DNA of 64,000 nt from the NCBI GenBank assembly GCA_022661535.1, contig JAKULF010000006.1, forward strand, positions 4,335,001 to 4,399,000. The letters are read 5' to 3'. This DNA is from Eutypa lata. Taxonomy: Eukaryota > Ascomycota > Sordariomycetes > Xylariales > Diatrypaceae. The notes under the pieces were generated by a model, which was given only the letters and a program-made list of their open reading frames with translations, was not told the origin of the DNA and did no database searches. Positions 1 to 13,336 of the stretch are shown here, one piece after another; the first letter of the stretch is position 1; each line of letters opens with the position of its first letter. Made by a program: the position numbers and the translations under genes.

Positions 1-3000
1 TTCTCGATGAACATCTGGGGGAAGCTGTAAATCTCTGATCGATGGGGTACACCTTGCGGGTAGTTTTGGATTTATATAGCAAGAATTTGCACTAAAGATG
101 GATTTGTTGAAAATGAATTACACCGAGGTACCAAACCACATTGCGATGGTAAGAGAGCATGACTATTAATAAACATTTCGATATAAATAGGTCCAAGGAA
201 GTAAGGGGTTATAGCCTTGTGCAACTTTATTTATGCGTTAGCCAATTTTGCTTCATCTCTAAGTAGTATTGCAATGCTTTAATGTGCTCGAGGAGAGTTT
301 GGAGTATTGAACAAATTCCAGATTTTTCTAAGGCCATAGATAAAAGAAAGGGGTTGGGACTATAGCTGGCAGTTACTCCGTTGCTAAATGAAAGGGTTAA
401 TTCCCGATACTCGAATTATTTTCGTTCATAATGGACTCTTAATAGGCAGAGCAGAACGTGAACATTACGTCACAATGTCATTGATAATACATCGAGACGT
501 GATGTACGGCAGTTCAGGGCAGAAACTGCCAATGACTGTACTCAGGCAGACTTGGACTGCATTCAGAGGCGAACTACAAAGTTACATATCCTCGCTGAAG
601 TTACTAGATACCAGACGCGGCGGTGAGAATGGATCCTTAACTATCCTGCTTTCTGAAACTCTTTCAAAGCTTTCATTCCGATGCGGGTCATGCCATCGTT
701 AGACAGCGTGTCTTGTTCGAAACTGCTAATGGCCTGGCCTAGCACTACCGCTGCGATCTACTAGAACTCGATTTTGAGAAGATCGGGGAAATTCGACAGG
801 ACTTGAATAGGGGTTGCGATTGTTCCAGGCTTGGTGATGGAGGGCTTGGTCCTGTCACGAGGCTCCCCTGCGTACGTAAGGACTTATCCCTTAAGTTCAC
901 CTTGTTTTCATTGACATCTTTTTACTCTGTCTCAGCGGCAGAGGGGTAAATTTTAAGGTTGCCCCAAACGACTGGCTTCAACTTGGCTACCTAGTCGACA
1001 TAGAGGCTCCGGCTGGAGGGGTGATCTCGCGCCGGCTGAGACCGACGATAGATGCTATGGTAGGATTGTATGGGACTCGGCAGACATGAAGCTTGGAGTA
1101 AACGTTCCGTATTGACGAAACCAGTCGTGCCGCCGAGTACCGGCCTCATGGTTATTAAAGGAGCTTCCGTACGTAGAATTGGATTCAAACCAGGCTTGTG
1201 GCGAGAAGTGAGAACCTGGACCTTCCTCATTGACGTCCTAACCCAACCCAACGGAACAACTATTGGAACGGTCGGGTCCGTCTTCCAACTTGACTCCGTT
1301 CTGTCTTGCAGTCTAAGCCATGAACTAAGGTCGTGAAACAGGTTCAACAAGTAGCTCTTGAGGCTCAAACGTAAGACTAGACCCTCTAATCCGACCACTC
1401 CTTATGCCCCCTGACTTTCTTCCGCGAGCAGTGGGTCAAAATTTCCGACGATCCTAGCCAGAAGCACTCACATTTGCCCAAAAGAAGTTTGTGTTACTTG
1501 TGCCCTATGTGATTCCCGGGGCCAGTTATAAAAGGGGCTAAAACCGTTTGCACATCTTCACCGAAGAAAACATCATACTGCAGATTTGCAGTCATCCAGA
1601 ATTTTCTCGGTTGAAAGACTTACCGCTCGACCTACGGTTAAGGAACCCTTTGGGTATCTATAACTTAGTACCGATCATACCTAAGTACTTATGAAATACT
1701 CTTCTCGTATTGACGATTATGTATTAAAGCATATGTAAAGGAGTAACCCTGATGTCAGCCTTTACGAAGTTATACGCCAGCTTTCAGTCGAGTTATACAC
1801 AAATACTTCTTAGGGTTCTTTATTTCAGAACTTTATCTGTAATCTCCGGGGAACCCTGTCACGTATAGACATAAGTTGCCACTACATTACAGTATAAGGT
1901 CGAGATAATTATGGCTCATTAATTATAAGCTTCTATCTGGTTGGAAGTGAAGAGTAGCTAGGATGTAAGTATATCATAAAAAAATGTCGAAACTTTGCTT
2001 TAATAATATGAGATTAAGCCCCGTATTAACAAAAGAATAGAATCATGTCTACTTGGCTTCAACTACGGGCTTCTAGATAGCTAGTATTTGTCACACAGCC
2101 ACGGATCTGATTGCTAGCCAAGTTACCGGCTCTATATAGCTTCTACTTATGGGTTTTAGCAAACAACTCGACTAGTCAAGGGCTTTCAGATGACCTCTTG
2201 GTTCCCTCATACGACAAACTTTCGGTCAACCTATTGCATGATTGTTGTATTGTAGGTTTCTGACTGTTAAACAAGGAGATCCCTTCAATGCCTTCAACAA
2301 AATACGAGTTTTAATCCCCTGTAAAAATACTCATTATAAGCATTGATGCGTTTAGTTTGGAAGGTGGTGGAAGTCCGGTGGTTACACAAAGAACAGTACA
2401 GATAATGAGGCTGATTCGGTGTGTATCTGTCCATCATCAATCACGCCTGACTTGACGCCAAGCATAGTCATCCAATGTAGATGGTTGTAATAAGACTCAA
2501 TAGATCCTAAGTGTAGTAATTATTATTGTGTATAACCCCTTTCTCATCCAAGTGTTCCCGAGAACCGACTCGGCGTGAACTAGGATTATTTATACGAAGT
2601 ACGAGTAAGAAAGATGATGTAGGATTCTGCATCTGACCTCCAACGTCAGCATTTTTCTTCTTACTCACTTTTTTAATTAACTTAAACCGTTCTTCTAGGT
2701 GAATAGTGATGCATATGTAACGTATTATAGCCTAACGGGACCAATCAACTACGCCTCGGTCAGCACATAGTCACAATTATGGCGAAACGTAAGACATACC
2801 TGATTCCTCGCAGAACCGGAGCGCTGGGGTGGAATTACTGGCATCATGCCCGCGTCGCATCATGATATGTTCCGAGTTGGACCGGCGAGCTACTATGCAT
2901 CATACGGAGTTAGTCCTATGGCTGAAAAGGGCTTAACTAACCTCCTGCACTAGTGATTACAAGTTCGTGTCCGGGGGGTTGACCGGGGTGTAAATCTAAG

Positions 3001-3644
3001 GTAGTCGGTCGGCTCGTCGCGAAAAGCCAGCCATGGTTCCACCGCTAAGCCGAACGTGGCATGAAAAAAAATGAAGCCCATGACAGCATTATTGGGGCCT
3101 GCCTCTCGTATTGGGATTCCCCCCTGCTTGACTTCCATGCGAAAATCTGCAGTTCCAGCAGTTCCAGGCTTCCAGATCTTTTCAGCCCTAAGCCTCATTT
3201 GCTGGATTTGGGAGGGCGCATTGTCCTTCGCACCGGAACTATGGGTTAGGCTTGAGACGCTGCAAGGGTCCTCGCCAAATCCAATCTCCGTTCCAACGCC
3301 CAATTCGGAACAGCCAAGTATCGCTTGTCGTGGATTCATGGCAGCATCTCGCTTTTCTCGGTTCGGGGGGGCTGTGGTAACTACATACATAGATCGAAGC
3401 TGACGCTAACGAACTTCACGAGCAAGCCACATGGGTCCAGGCTAGACGGCGGGCTAGATGGGCTGGGCGTGGTTCCCGGCTACGCTCCATCCGTCCCAAT
3501 GGAGAGGCTGTTTAAAAGCTGAAGCATCCGCTCCCCGATGGCCAATCCCTTCTTTTTCTAGATCACCGTCACTCAACGTCCCAAAGGTGCTTGTTAAAGA
3601 TCAAACCGACGCGGTTGATAGAAAAAGAAAAGAAACCGAAAAAG
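1..3644. other. Intergenic, no gene recognised
   Basis: No convincing gene is seen in this 3.6 kb. Open frames at 388-702, 991-1398 (minus) and 2950-3403 (both strands) show no recognisable motif and overlap one another on opposite strands. The part from about 1600 to 2750 is visibly AT-rich but keeps mixed sequence, unlike the mutated element further on. The last 250 bases before 3645 would hold the tyrosinase promoter. Confidence 0.5.
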
Positions 3645-5081
3645 ATGCGGTTCTCAACAGTCACCTTCCAGGTCCTCGGCGGCGCGGCCGCTCTGGCTTC
3701 TGCCGCGGCCGTCTCGAACAAGCGAGCCGCGGACTCCATCCTCGTCGGCCTGCCGCTCGCGGACTTCCCCTTGATGGACACGGTGTCGTTCGAAGAAGCA
3801 GAAGAGCAGCTCGCCAACCAGAACGCCACCGAGCCGTCGCCCACCGACGGCGCCAACGACGGGATGTCGTTCACCGACGCCGTCCTCCCCGGCGGGCCGT
3901 GCAAGAACCCTTCGATCCGCGTCGAATGGCGCAACATGAAGAACGCGGATAGACACGGCTTCCTCAACGGCGTCAAGTGCCTGATGGACAAGGCCCCGTC
4001 TGGGAAATTCCCTGCCGCGAAGAACCGGTACGAGGACATCGTCTCCGGTAAGCATTTTTCGAAGTGGTTTAGTTGCCTTTGTCGTAGCCAAATTCGGCAT
4101 CTCCAGTTTTAAGTACTTATAGGGGTTTGTTCAGGAGGATCTCTCCTGAATGGCTAACTTTCACACCTCGCTACTATATACCCGTAAAGACGCAATTGCT
4201 GACTTTAGACCTTGTAGTTCATCAGCAGATGGCGTCTAAGATCCATGGAAGCGGCCTGTTCCTGCCGTGGCACCGGTACTACGCCTGGGTATTCATGCGA
4301 ACCATGCGGCAGGAGTGCGGCTACCAGGGGCCTTACCCATGGTGGGACGAGACTAAGGACGCGGGTCATTTTGCCCAGTCGCCCCTGTTCACCTCCGAAT
4401 ATTTCGGCTCCCTTCCGGCGGCAACCAACGGACGGGCCACCTGTATTACCAACGGCGTGAGTACAGACAGAACACGACCCTGAGTGTATGCGCATGTATA
4501 TTTTGCTAATACATTGTTTTTTCCCCTTGGCGCAGGCTTTCGCTGGTCGGACTCTGCATATAGGACCCCAAACTTCCAACACGGCTCACTGCCTAGCACG
4601 GGCAGTGGACGAGAATTCGTCGGCCGGCGTCACCCAGGCCTATGCAGATAACTGCAACTCGCGTGGTACCTATACCGACATGGAGGGGTGCAACGAACTA
4701 GGGTAAGTTTGATGAACGGAACCAACCAACCAACCAACCACCCAAATGAATCGTCACACCATTGCTAACACGCGTACGCCCTACAGCCCTCACGGTCTCG
4801 GCCATAACGCCGTCGGCGCCGTAATGGGAGACGTCGCGTCGTCGCCCGGCGACCCCATCTTCTTCCTGCACCACGCCTTCGTCGACCGCATGTGGCGCAA
4901 GTGGCAGATCAAGCAAGATTCGCGGCTGCGGACGATCAGCGGGTGCGCGACGCCTGGGTCCAACTGCCAGCCCCTGACGCTCGATACTAAGCTGACCTCC
5001 ATGGGCATCAAGGAGGACAGGGTAGTGGGCGACATGATGGACATCTATAATAACGTGCTGTGCTATCTTTATGACTACTAA
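3645..5081 (+). CDS. Secreted tyrosinase (type-3 copper phenol oxidase)
   Basis: Predicted to oxidise mono- or diphenols to quinones outside the cell. Four exons join in phase: 3645-4047, 4218-4456, 4536-4702 and 4787-5081, giving 367 residues. The ATG at 3645 is preferred to the in-frame 3591 start because it begins directly with a signal peptide (MRFSTVTFQ followed by an Ala-rich stretch). CuA ligands read as His136, His144 and His153 (the last in FLPWHRYY); CuB ligands as His272, His276 and His298/299 in DPIFFLHHAFVDRMW. All introns are GT-AG. The length fits short secreted fungal tyrosinases that lack the long C-terminal latency domain. A role in pigment, lignin-phenol or secondary metabolism cannot be separated from sequence alone. 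Confidence 0.93.
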
Positions 5082-5593
5082 AATAATAGCGAGGGAAGAT
5101 ACAACTTTATAATATGGTTTGGGATTTCAATGTATATATTTACCCACCTGCTTATACCCCCAAACATAGTGGTATGTATTACGTTAATTATAATTGTTAA
5201 AATAGACATCATTCAAGGTAGTTTATCAACTTGGATATATAGACTCATCCTTGGATGTTGACTTCAGTTACTGAGCTGGGTGTCATCCAATATCATTTGA
5301 ACGTCTAGTTAGCTGGGAATCCCGGCATGAGCACAATATTTCCCTTAACTGCAGTCTATGTACAGGTGATGCAAACATTGCCGATAAGCATCTCAGCCGA
5401 AGCGAAGTGCTGGAGTTAGTGAAAAGGCCTGTAACGTTGCGGAATAAAAGACATTTATGGTGAATAGGGGTGCGCCTAGACAAGAGACAGATGAAGGAAG
5501 GAAATGATATCTAAGTGCAATGCATGTTGCAAGGCCATGGTCGCTCGCAGTTAGCATAATATTACAGTCTCATCAGCATACCAATCGGATGCC
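5082..5593. other. Intergenic
   Basis: The tyrosinase 3' region is AT-rich with no coding signal. It leads into a short tandem duplication and the 3' end of a gene relic on the other strand. Confidence 0.5.
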
Positions 5594-5657
5594 TACTAGT
5601 CTCCTCCCTTCATCCCTCCCAGGCTTACTAGTCTCCTCCCTTCATCCCTCCCAGGCT
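5594..5657. repeat. Perfect 32-base tandem duplication
   Basis: The unit beginning TACTAGTCTCCTCCCTTCAT is present twice back to back, at 5594-5625 and 5626-5657, with no difference. It sits at the 3' edge of the kinase/ankyrin relic. A perfect copy suggests a recent replication-slippage event. Confidence 0.95.
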
Positions 5658-7143
5658 ACCCGTATCACCGTTGTCCCCGTGCTCGCCGCATCCACAGCCT
5701 CAGCCTCGAGCCCAGCCGTGACCTCCAGATACACGGACCTCGACACCAACGGACGCGCATGACCGGGCAAATTCCAAATCGGATGGGGTCTCCAGACATC
5801 AGCGCCCCCACGACTATAAGCAAGCGAACAATGTCCTCGTATCCCATGTCCATAGCCAACTGGACGACCCTCCCGCACAAAAACCACGAACCTCGCATTG
5901 ACGTCTCCCCGTCATGCCCATATTGCTGTTGCTGTTGTTGTCTCCCACGGCGACCCGAGAGACCATGATATCCAACATTCGCATCGGCCCCCCCAAGAAG
6001 CAGCAACCGGGTCAGTTCCGGATTACCGAGCCTAACAGCCCAAACAAGAGGAGGTGGAAAATCCTCTACTTTGAGCCTGGGCGCCTCTCCAAGCGTGCAG
6101 ACATCGTAATATAGGGGATAAGACGGACGGGTTCCTTGAAATCGCAACACACGCCGTTGGCGAGCAGCATACGCATCATGGCGGAGTCCTGCAATTCCAC
6201 GGCGAGACCCAAGGCTCGGGTGAAATTGACGCGGTCGGTTCGTAGCGCGAGGATCTCCACGAGTGGGAGGTTCATTGTTCTTCGTACGGCTTTGAGGAGA
6301 GCGGGTCCTTGGACTTCGCGGAGGATGAAATTCGGGTCGGCGCCTTGGGAGAGGAAGAGCGTGATGAGATCTGCATAAACTAACATGGCCAAAATAATCT
6401 ACTAGGATGTTCTCCGGCTTCAGAGATGCAATTATAGGCCTGTAATGTAGACGTTCCAGCACACAAATAAGCTCAGCTGCGTAAAACCGCGCCCTCTACG
6501 CCGAAACGTCGTTCCCCTTACAGGTGTCCAAATAGGTGTCCGCCGCTCGCTAGGGGAGAGAGCAGGTGCAGCCCACCATTAGACGATTTTAATAAAAAGA
6601 TTGAGCGGTGCTATAAAGGGATGGTCGTATGACGCTATCTCAGACCGAGGAAGAAAATCGGATGTATGGACCGTCGTCATGGCATAGCTTCGATGGGAGT
6701 CCTTCTTTTCGACATACACGGGGTCACCGGAGTTAAACTCCTTGAGAATCCTCCACACCTGCCGATCCTCTAAGGGCGGTATCTTAGTCGGGGAGTAGGG
6801 GACATTAAGCGCGACGCTCCCGGTGCCGTTTTGCATATCTACGCACTGAGGCGGACTCCACGTTTTTATTGACAGGAACGGTGGATCCAACCTGATCGAC
6901 CCAAGAGGTATTACAGCCCGAGATGCTCCCCTCGCCTCCGCCTCCTCAACATCATCAGAGTTTCTGACGAACAGATGCACAGTCAAGCTGTTCAGAAGAC
7001 GTAGATGTATATGTAGATGCAGGTCCATTAAAACTAAACGGCCTACTTCCTGCTTCCCACACAACGCCCCCACGCCTAGTCCAACAGACAGCCTTGGCTG
7101 ATACCTGGAAGTTGTCGTATTCCACGATGGCGTAGCTCTCCAT
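5642..7143 (-). pseudogene. Broken AGC kinase (YPK1-like)/ankyrin gene
   Basis: Read on the minus strand, three frames carry consecutive parts of one protein. A start reading MESYAIVEYDNFQ at 7143 is followed by a C2-like stretch, then kinase subdomains I-IV near 6580-6760. Next come SGGHLFGHL, a TAA stop where a Gln is expected, GERRFGV, a frame change, RFYAAELICVLERLH and LKPENILVDYFGHVSLC (6370-6500). Ankyrin-like repeats such as LVWAVRLGNPELTRLLLLGG follow down to about 5650. The glycine loop reads EFNSGDPVYV, the VAIK lysine is replaced (YAMTTVH), the RD of the catalytic loop reads AS, and everything from DFG to the end of the kinase lobe is gone. At least one stop and two frame changes cannot be explained by introns. 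The C2-kinase-ankyrin order is inferred from fungal AGC/ankyrin proteins. Confidence 0.8.
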
Positions 7144-8076
7144 CGCTTGCGCACCTCCGGGTTGAGATAATGAGTTTCCTCGGGTTCTATGGTTGTGAAG
7201 ACATGTTAGTTGGTTTAGGGATATGGTGTTTTCACTAGGTAGGTAGGTAGGTAGGTAGGAGTGATAGCGGTGAGTGGGGAGAAACAATATGATTGATTGC
7301 CTTTCTCCAGGATGCCAGACATTGAGTTTTCATCGCGATTTCAGCAGAAAATAATAGCATGCAAGGGTAGGACAGGATATTTCGGACCAGGGATAACCGT
7401 TGGAAAGGAAGCTGAAATCCCATAGTTACGTGGGGCTCTTTAATATAGGAGGTTGAGGCTGTGATTTTAAATACCATCCGTTCGACATTGAAGTATTATA
7501 TATCATAATATGAGAATAGCTGTGTATATACGTTTAGTTAGAGTGGTCGGCATAGACTTTTACCAAAACGTAGTGTAATGCCCAACTTACGGAACGAGCT
7601 TCTAGCATTGTATATACTACCTGTATAATTAATAGTCGAGACCTATATATATGTTTCCGGGAAGCCGTGCTACTCTTGATACCTATAGGTGTGTAGAAGA
7701 GGATGTGGTATCACGCGGCTACATAGGTCAATACACCCATACTTAAGTACTTCCTCAAGATCATGACCTATAATCATAGCAGCGATGATTACAGCGTTGC
7801 GAGGGATATCTCCAAATATCCAAACCTGGATAAAAGGGCAAAACTCTCACGACGAACGAGGGCACAAAGATAGGTTGAATAGCAAGGTGGTCAGTTGCAC
7901 TGAGTGCTACGATGCCTCTTAGTATTACACAAGTGTTCCCCTTCCAACCACATCGAGTCTAGTTCATCATTCCCTCGCACGACTTCAACTCTTTTTTCTT
8001 CCCATCCCATTCGAAGCAAATAGGCTAGGCCTATATGCAACCAACCCCAGAAAAGACCGGTCGTGAAATAGAATAC
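7144..8076. other. Intergenic; GTAG microsatellite at about 7236-7260
   Basis: Upstream of the dead kinase gene and downstream of RPT5 there is no gene. About five to six copies of GTAG occur at 7236-7260. TA-rich stretches with TATATA occur around 7490-7660. Confidence 0.5.
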
Positions 8077-9780
8077 TTATGCGTAGAAATTGACCGTCTG
8101 CAGAACAAAAATACATTAGTCTCTTCTATATCAAGCAACAGGGGAAAACATAAACGACTTGACATGGCAATCAGCAGGACATTACTCACCTCCTTCTTCT
8201 TAGACTGGACCTCAGCAATAGCATCGACGTAATGCTCATGGCTGATCTTGTTCTTGCCGGAGCGCAGGGCAATCATACCAGCCTCGACGCAGACGGCCTT
8301 GAGCATGGCGCCGCCGAACTCGTCGGTGCTGCGGGCAAGCTCGCCCCAGTTGACGCCGGGGTCGACGCGCATCTTGCGGGAGTGGATCTTGAGGATCTGG
8401 GCGCGGGCCTCCTCGTTGGGGAGGGGGAACTCGATCTTGCGGTCGAGGCGGCCGGAGCGCAGCAGCGCCGGGTCCAGAACGTCGACGCGGTTCGTGGCTG
8501 CCAGCACCTTGATGCGGTCGTCCGACGCGAACCCGTCCAGCTGGTTCAGGAGCTCCAGCATCGTGCGCTGCACCTCGCGGTCGCCGCTCTTCTCGCTGTC
8601 GAACCGCTTCGTGCCCACGGCGTCCAGCTCGTCGATGAAGATGATCGCGGGGGCCTTCTCCTTGGCGAGCGCGAAGCAGTCCCGCACAAGCTTCGCTCCA
8701 TCGCCGATGAACATCTGCACGAGCTGGGGCCCGGCGAGTTTGAGGAACGTCGCGTCGGTTTGGGCGGCGCAGGCTCGTGCTAGGAGCGTCTTGCCTGTGC
8801 CGGGGGGGCCGTACATCAATGCACCTATATGTACACAGCAGGGTTTGGTCAGAAAATTCGGTCTTCTCGCATCTTGTAATGAGTAAGTAACTTCTTCTTA
8901 CCCTTGGGAGCCTTGATACCGATCTTCTTAAAACGCTCGGCCTCCTTCATGGGCCAGACGATAGCCTCGACAAGTTCTTCTATTTGCTTGTCTAGACCAC
9001 CGACGTCGCTGTACTTTTCTGTGGGCTTCTCGTCTACCTCCATAGCCTTGACTCTGCTGTCGTACTCGGCCGGTAGAGTGTCTAGGATTAGGTAGGAGTC
9101 TTTGTTCACGCCGATGAGATCGCCGGGCTTGAGGGTTTCGTGATCGACGAGACCGATCAGGGGTAGGAAGATGGTCTGTCGTGTAGATGTCTTGATGACG
9201 GCGGACTTGCCTACCCTCGTTGCGTCCAGGTCGATGTTGGCACCCTCTTCCGAGGATTCGGCTGTGGGGTCAAGATCGAGAAGTTCAACGACGTTTCCTA
9301 CTAGGTAGGGTAACTGTCTATAACAGAGATTTAGTCAGCGCGGCCATGGAAGATATGGTATATGTGTGGTGAATGGTTGGTACGAGACAGATAGTAGACG
9401 GTCGGTACTGGTGACCAATAGATAGGGGAGTAACGCCAGCTGATTACTGACCTGTTGTTTGCGATCTTCTCCATATTCTCCTTGATCTTCTCGCCCATAG
9501 TAGCCTTCTCGTGTGATAACCGTTGAAACTCGCTTTTCATGATTCTGGAATCATTCTCCAGCAGACGTTTCCGGGTTTGCAAATCTTGGGTGCTGAGGCT
9601 TAGGATTTCCTCGTCTAGAATCTCTTCCTCCTCGGGTTCGGCATCCTTCATCTCGGCATCACCATCCTTATTGCTGCTGCCGGCATTCTTGCCATCGTCG
9701 CCCCGACCGTTCTCCTTCTGGTCCTTGCCATCGTCGGAACCACGGCGTGCGACGTCTTCAACATCTTGCGTACTTGACAT
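8077..9780 (-). CDS. rpt5: 26S proteasome regulatory ATPase RPT5
   Basis: AAA+ subunit of the 19S base ring that unfolds substrates and opens the 20S gate. Four minus-strand exons (9452-9780, 8902-9317, 8190-8824, 8077-8097) join in phase to 466 residues; yeast Rpt5 has 434, the excess being an acidic N-terminal tail ([12 protein letters not shown]). Visible parts are an N-terminal coiled coil ending KIANNR, an OB segment starting [16 protein letters not shown], Walker A GPPGTGKT near residue 254, Walker [10 protein letters not shown], and the arginine-finger region [13 protein letters not shown]. The final exon encodes only TVNFYA and the stop, which supplies the C-terminal FYA (HbYX-type) anchor that docks into the 20S alpha ring. 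Reading through the last intron (8098-8189) instead gives an unrelated tail, so the spliced end is clearly right. Confidence 0.97.
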
Positions 9781-10232
9781 TGTGACGATAGCGAATAGTT
9801 CGTTTGCGTTGGGAAGAGGCGGGGAGATATTAAAGATGGAAGATAGCTGGCCGGTGGTCGTACAGCAGACGTTGCTGCTTCGAGTGATCCGTCGCCGAGG
9901 TTCTAATCTAATAAGTTATTGGCAACCCTGGTAATAAAAAGAACTAGGGTTGGTTCGGTAATCACGATAAATAGTGATTATGGTAGTTAGGGATTAAATG
10001 GGTGAGATGTGCAGAATGATGCAAGAATATAAAATGAATATGTTGGTATGATGAGGATAAGAATGACATACATACATACATGAGGTAGGTACCTTCCAAT
10101 CTATGGCAGCAGCAGCTTCTTAGACTAGTTATGGCTTGGCACAAGGATTATTGGTAAGGCAGGGCGGGCAGGCAGGCGTCAGGTCGCGTAATCCAGCCTC
10201 ATTCATCTAAGCGAGTAGCCAAGAGCAGTGTT
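9781..10232. other. RPT5 upstream region, up to the retroelement
   Basis: No gene seen. This segment holds the divergent promoter side of RPT5 and ends at the left LTR. CAGTGTT at 10226-10232 recurs at the far edge of the element (15988-15994) and is a candidate target-site duplication. Confidence 0.5.
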
Positions 10233-10233
10233 G

Positions 10234-10491
10234 TGGATCCTATAGGGAACGCTGACTAAGGAGTAAAAGGAACAACTAGAACACCACACAAAGGGTAAGA
10301 AACCTACAGATCACCTTAGGATTCCTTTAACCTTAGGAATCCCTTGTTATAATTACTATTTAAATAATTTATAAAAGGATTTTATTTTATCTTAATAATT
10401 AACAAAAATTAAAGTTTTACATTTTAAATAGTTTTAATAAATACATTACGTAAACATTAAAGCTTATAAAAAAATAAAATTAAAAAATATA
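10234..10491 (+). repeat. 5' LTR of the gypsy element
   Basis: It begins TGGATCCTATAGGG. It aligns without gaps to 15732-15989, and all differences I found are C/T or G/A transitions. The left 110 bases look unmutated; the right half is strongly A/T-converted. Confidence 0.9.
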
Positions 10492-13336
10492 AATAATTAT
10501 TTTTATAAATTTACGTTAATTATTAAATAAAATAATTTATAAATACTTTTATATTTATATATTTTTTTAAATCTTTTTATTATTAAATGCATTTAAAATA
10601 TTTAAACGAAATTTATTATATTAATAACGAAAAATTTAAGTTTTAACAATAACGATAATAAATTTATAAAAAAAAAAATTATAAATATTTTAAAAAAATA
10701 AAAAAATAACGTAAAAAAAGTTTATAATTAAATAAATAAAATAAATTAACGATTATTAAATATCTTTTAAAGTATTTTTAATTAATTCGTAATTTTTAAT
10801 AAAAAAATAAATAATTAATATAACTTAATAAAAAATAACTTTAAAATTATAATAAACTTTTTATAAAAAAAAATTCTTTAATAAAGTTTATTTTAAATAA
10901 TTCTTTTTTATTTTCGTTTACGAATAATTTATTATTTTTATTAAAAAATTCTTCGAAAACTTTTTTAAATAATTTTTATTTTTAATATAAATCGAATTTA
11001 ATCGAAAATTTTTTATTTTTTATTATATTATTAAATTATCGTTTAAATAATAAACGTATAAATAACGATTAATTAAATTTATAAAAACTTATTTTTATAA
11101 TTAAAGTTAAAAATCTTTAAAAAAAACGTTTTAAAATAATATAATTAAAAGTTATACTTTTAATAAAAATAAAAAAGTTTTCGAAATATAAAAAAAAAAA
11201 AAAAGTTATTATTTTTTTAAATTTACGATTTATTTAAATAAATAATATAATATTAAATAAGTTATATAAAATATAATATTAATTAAAATATACTTTAATA
11301 TTTTATAAATTATAAGCTTAATGCGTTTTTAAAAAGCTTTTAAATAATTTTTAATAAATTATTAATTTCGTTTAAATTTAAAATTTATTTTAAATAATAC
11401 TTTTAAAAGTTATTTTATAAATATTAAATAAATATTACGCGCTTTATAAAATAATAATAATGTTTATTATATTATTATTATATTAAAACGAAAATTTTAT
11501 TAATTTTATTTAATATATTCGTAAAATGTTTTATAAAATATTATAAAATTTTCGTAATAATTATTATAATAAAAAGTTATTAATTAACTTTTTTTATATA
11601 TATATATTAAATATATAACTTTTTATATACGATTACGTAAAGTAATAAAATATATAATAAATAATTAAAAAAGTTAATTAATAAATAACGATAATTATTC
11701 GTTAAGTTATTAAAAATAAAGTTTATAATACTTTATTAATAACGATATAATTATAAAACGTAACGATATTATTTTATACGTTACGAATTACGAATATTAC
11801 TTTTATAAAGCTAAGCGTAATATAACTTAAATAATTAAATATTATAATAATAATATTAAAAATAATTTAATTTAATAAAATTTTAAACTTATATATAAAT
11901 AATCGTAATATAAACGCCGTAAATAAGCTTAAATACGTAACGAAAATGAAAAAAATTCTTTATTTTATTTATAAAAAATCGAATTACTTTATTCGAAATT
12001 ATTTAAAAAAATATAATTATTTTTTAAAATAATAAAATAATAAAAAAGTTATTTTAAAAAAAACATTATACGATATTATTAATAAAAATAATAATAATAA
12101 TAAGCCGAAATTTTTTAAAATTCGATTAACGTTTAATAAATAAAAAAGTAAAATTAAGTTATAAATTTATTTAATTAAATTAAAAAAAAAATATAAAATT
12201 ATATAAACGTTATAAATAAACTTAAAAAAGTTAATTTTAATTAAAAGTTAATCGATTTATTTTAATCTTTAAATTTAAAAGATTAAAAAAGTCGCGTTTA
12301 TTTAATTAAAATAAACGTTAATAATAAATTAATATTATTTAAAAATAAACTTTTACGAAAAAATTACGAAAAATAATATAATTTATTCGTAATAATTACG
12401 ATTAATAATTAAAGCTTTATTATTATTTTTAATTATAATTATACCTTTTATTATACTTTTAAATTTTTAATAAAAACTTTATCGAAATATATTATAAAAA
12501 AGCTTTTAATAATAAAAAACATTAATAAAATTAAATTATAAATATAATAAAACGTATTAATTATAATTAATTTTTTAATAATAAAAAGTTATATATAAAA
12601 ATTTATTATATTAATTAAAATCGTTTTTAATCGTATTTTTTTAAATAACTTAATATTAAAAAAAAATATCTTTTATAAATTTAAAATTTTATATAAAAAG
12701 CGTTAAAAAAATAAAATAATTATTTTAAATAAAATCGTTAATAAATTAATACTTTATTTAATTAATTTAATTTTAAATAATTACGTTATAAAATTTATAT
12801 ATATATAATTAAAAAAGCATTAAATACGTTAAAATAAAAATATATTTATTAATAATTTTTAAATTAACGCTTTTTTATAATAATATATCGATTAATTTTT
12901 AAAGTTATTTAAATTCGTTAAAAAACGTATTTTAATAAAAATAAAAATTAAATATTATATTAATATAAATAATAACCTTTTAATTAAATTATTATTACGT
13001 AAATATAATTTATTATAAATATAAGTTATATATATTTTTATAAATAAATATAAAAATATAATAATACGTAAAAATTAAAGTTTTTAAAAAATATTAATTT
13101 TATTTATATTTAAAAAAGCATTAAATTAAATAATAAAACCTTTTAAAAATAACGAATATATTATTTAACGATTTTATTATAACTTTAAAAAACTTAATAA
13201 AAGAATTAAAAAAAATGCATATTTATTATTAAACGTAACGAATAAAATTTAATAAATAATAAAATATTTATAATATATATTTTTAAATTTTAAAAATAAG
13301 TTTTAATATATTAAAATATACGAGTTAAATATTAAA

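Noticed and set aside
388..702. Plus-strand frame of 104 codons
   Set aside because: No signal, motif or splice context; composition like the surrounding intergenic DNA.
991..1398. Overlapping frames on both strands (135 and 88 codons)
   Set aside because: Mutual shadows with no recognisable domain; neither has supporting context.
2950..3403. Overlapping frames on both strands
   Set aside because: GC-richer than the flank, but no domain, and the two strands are equally open.
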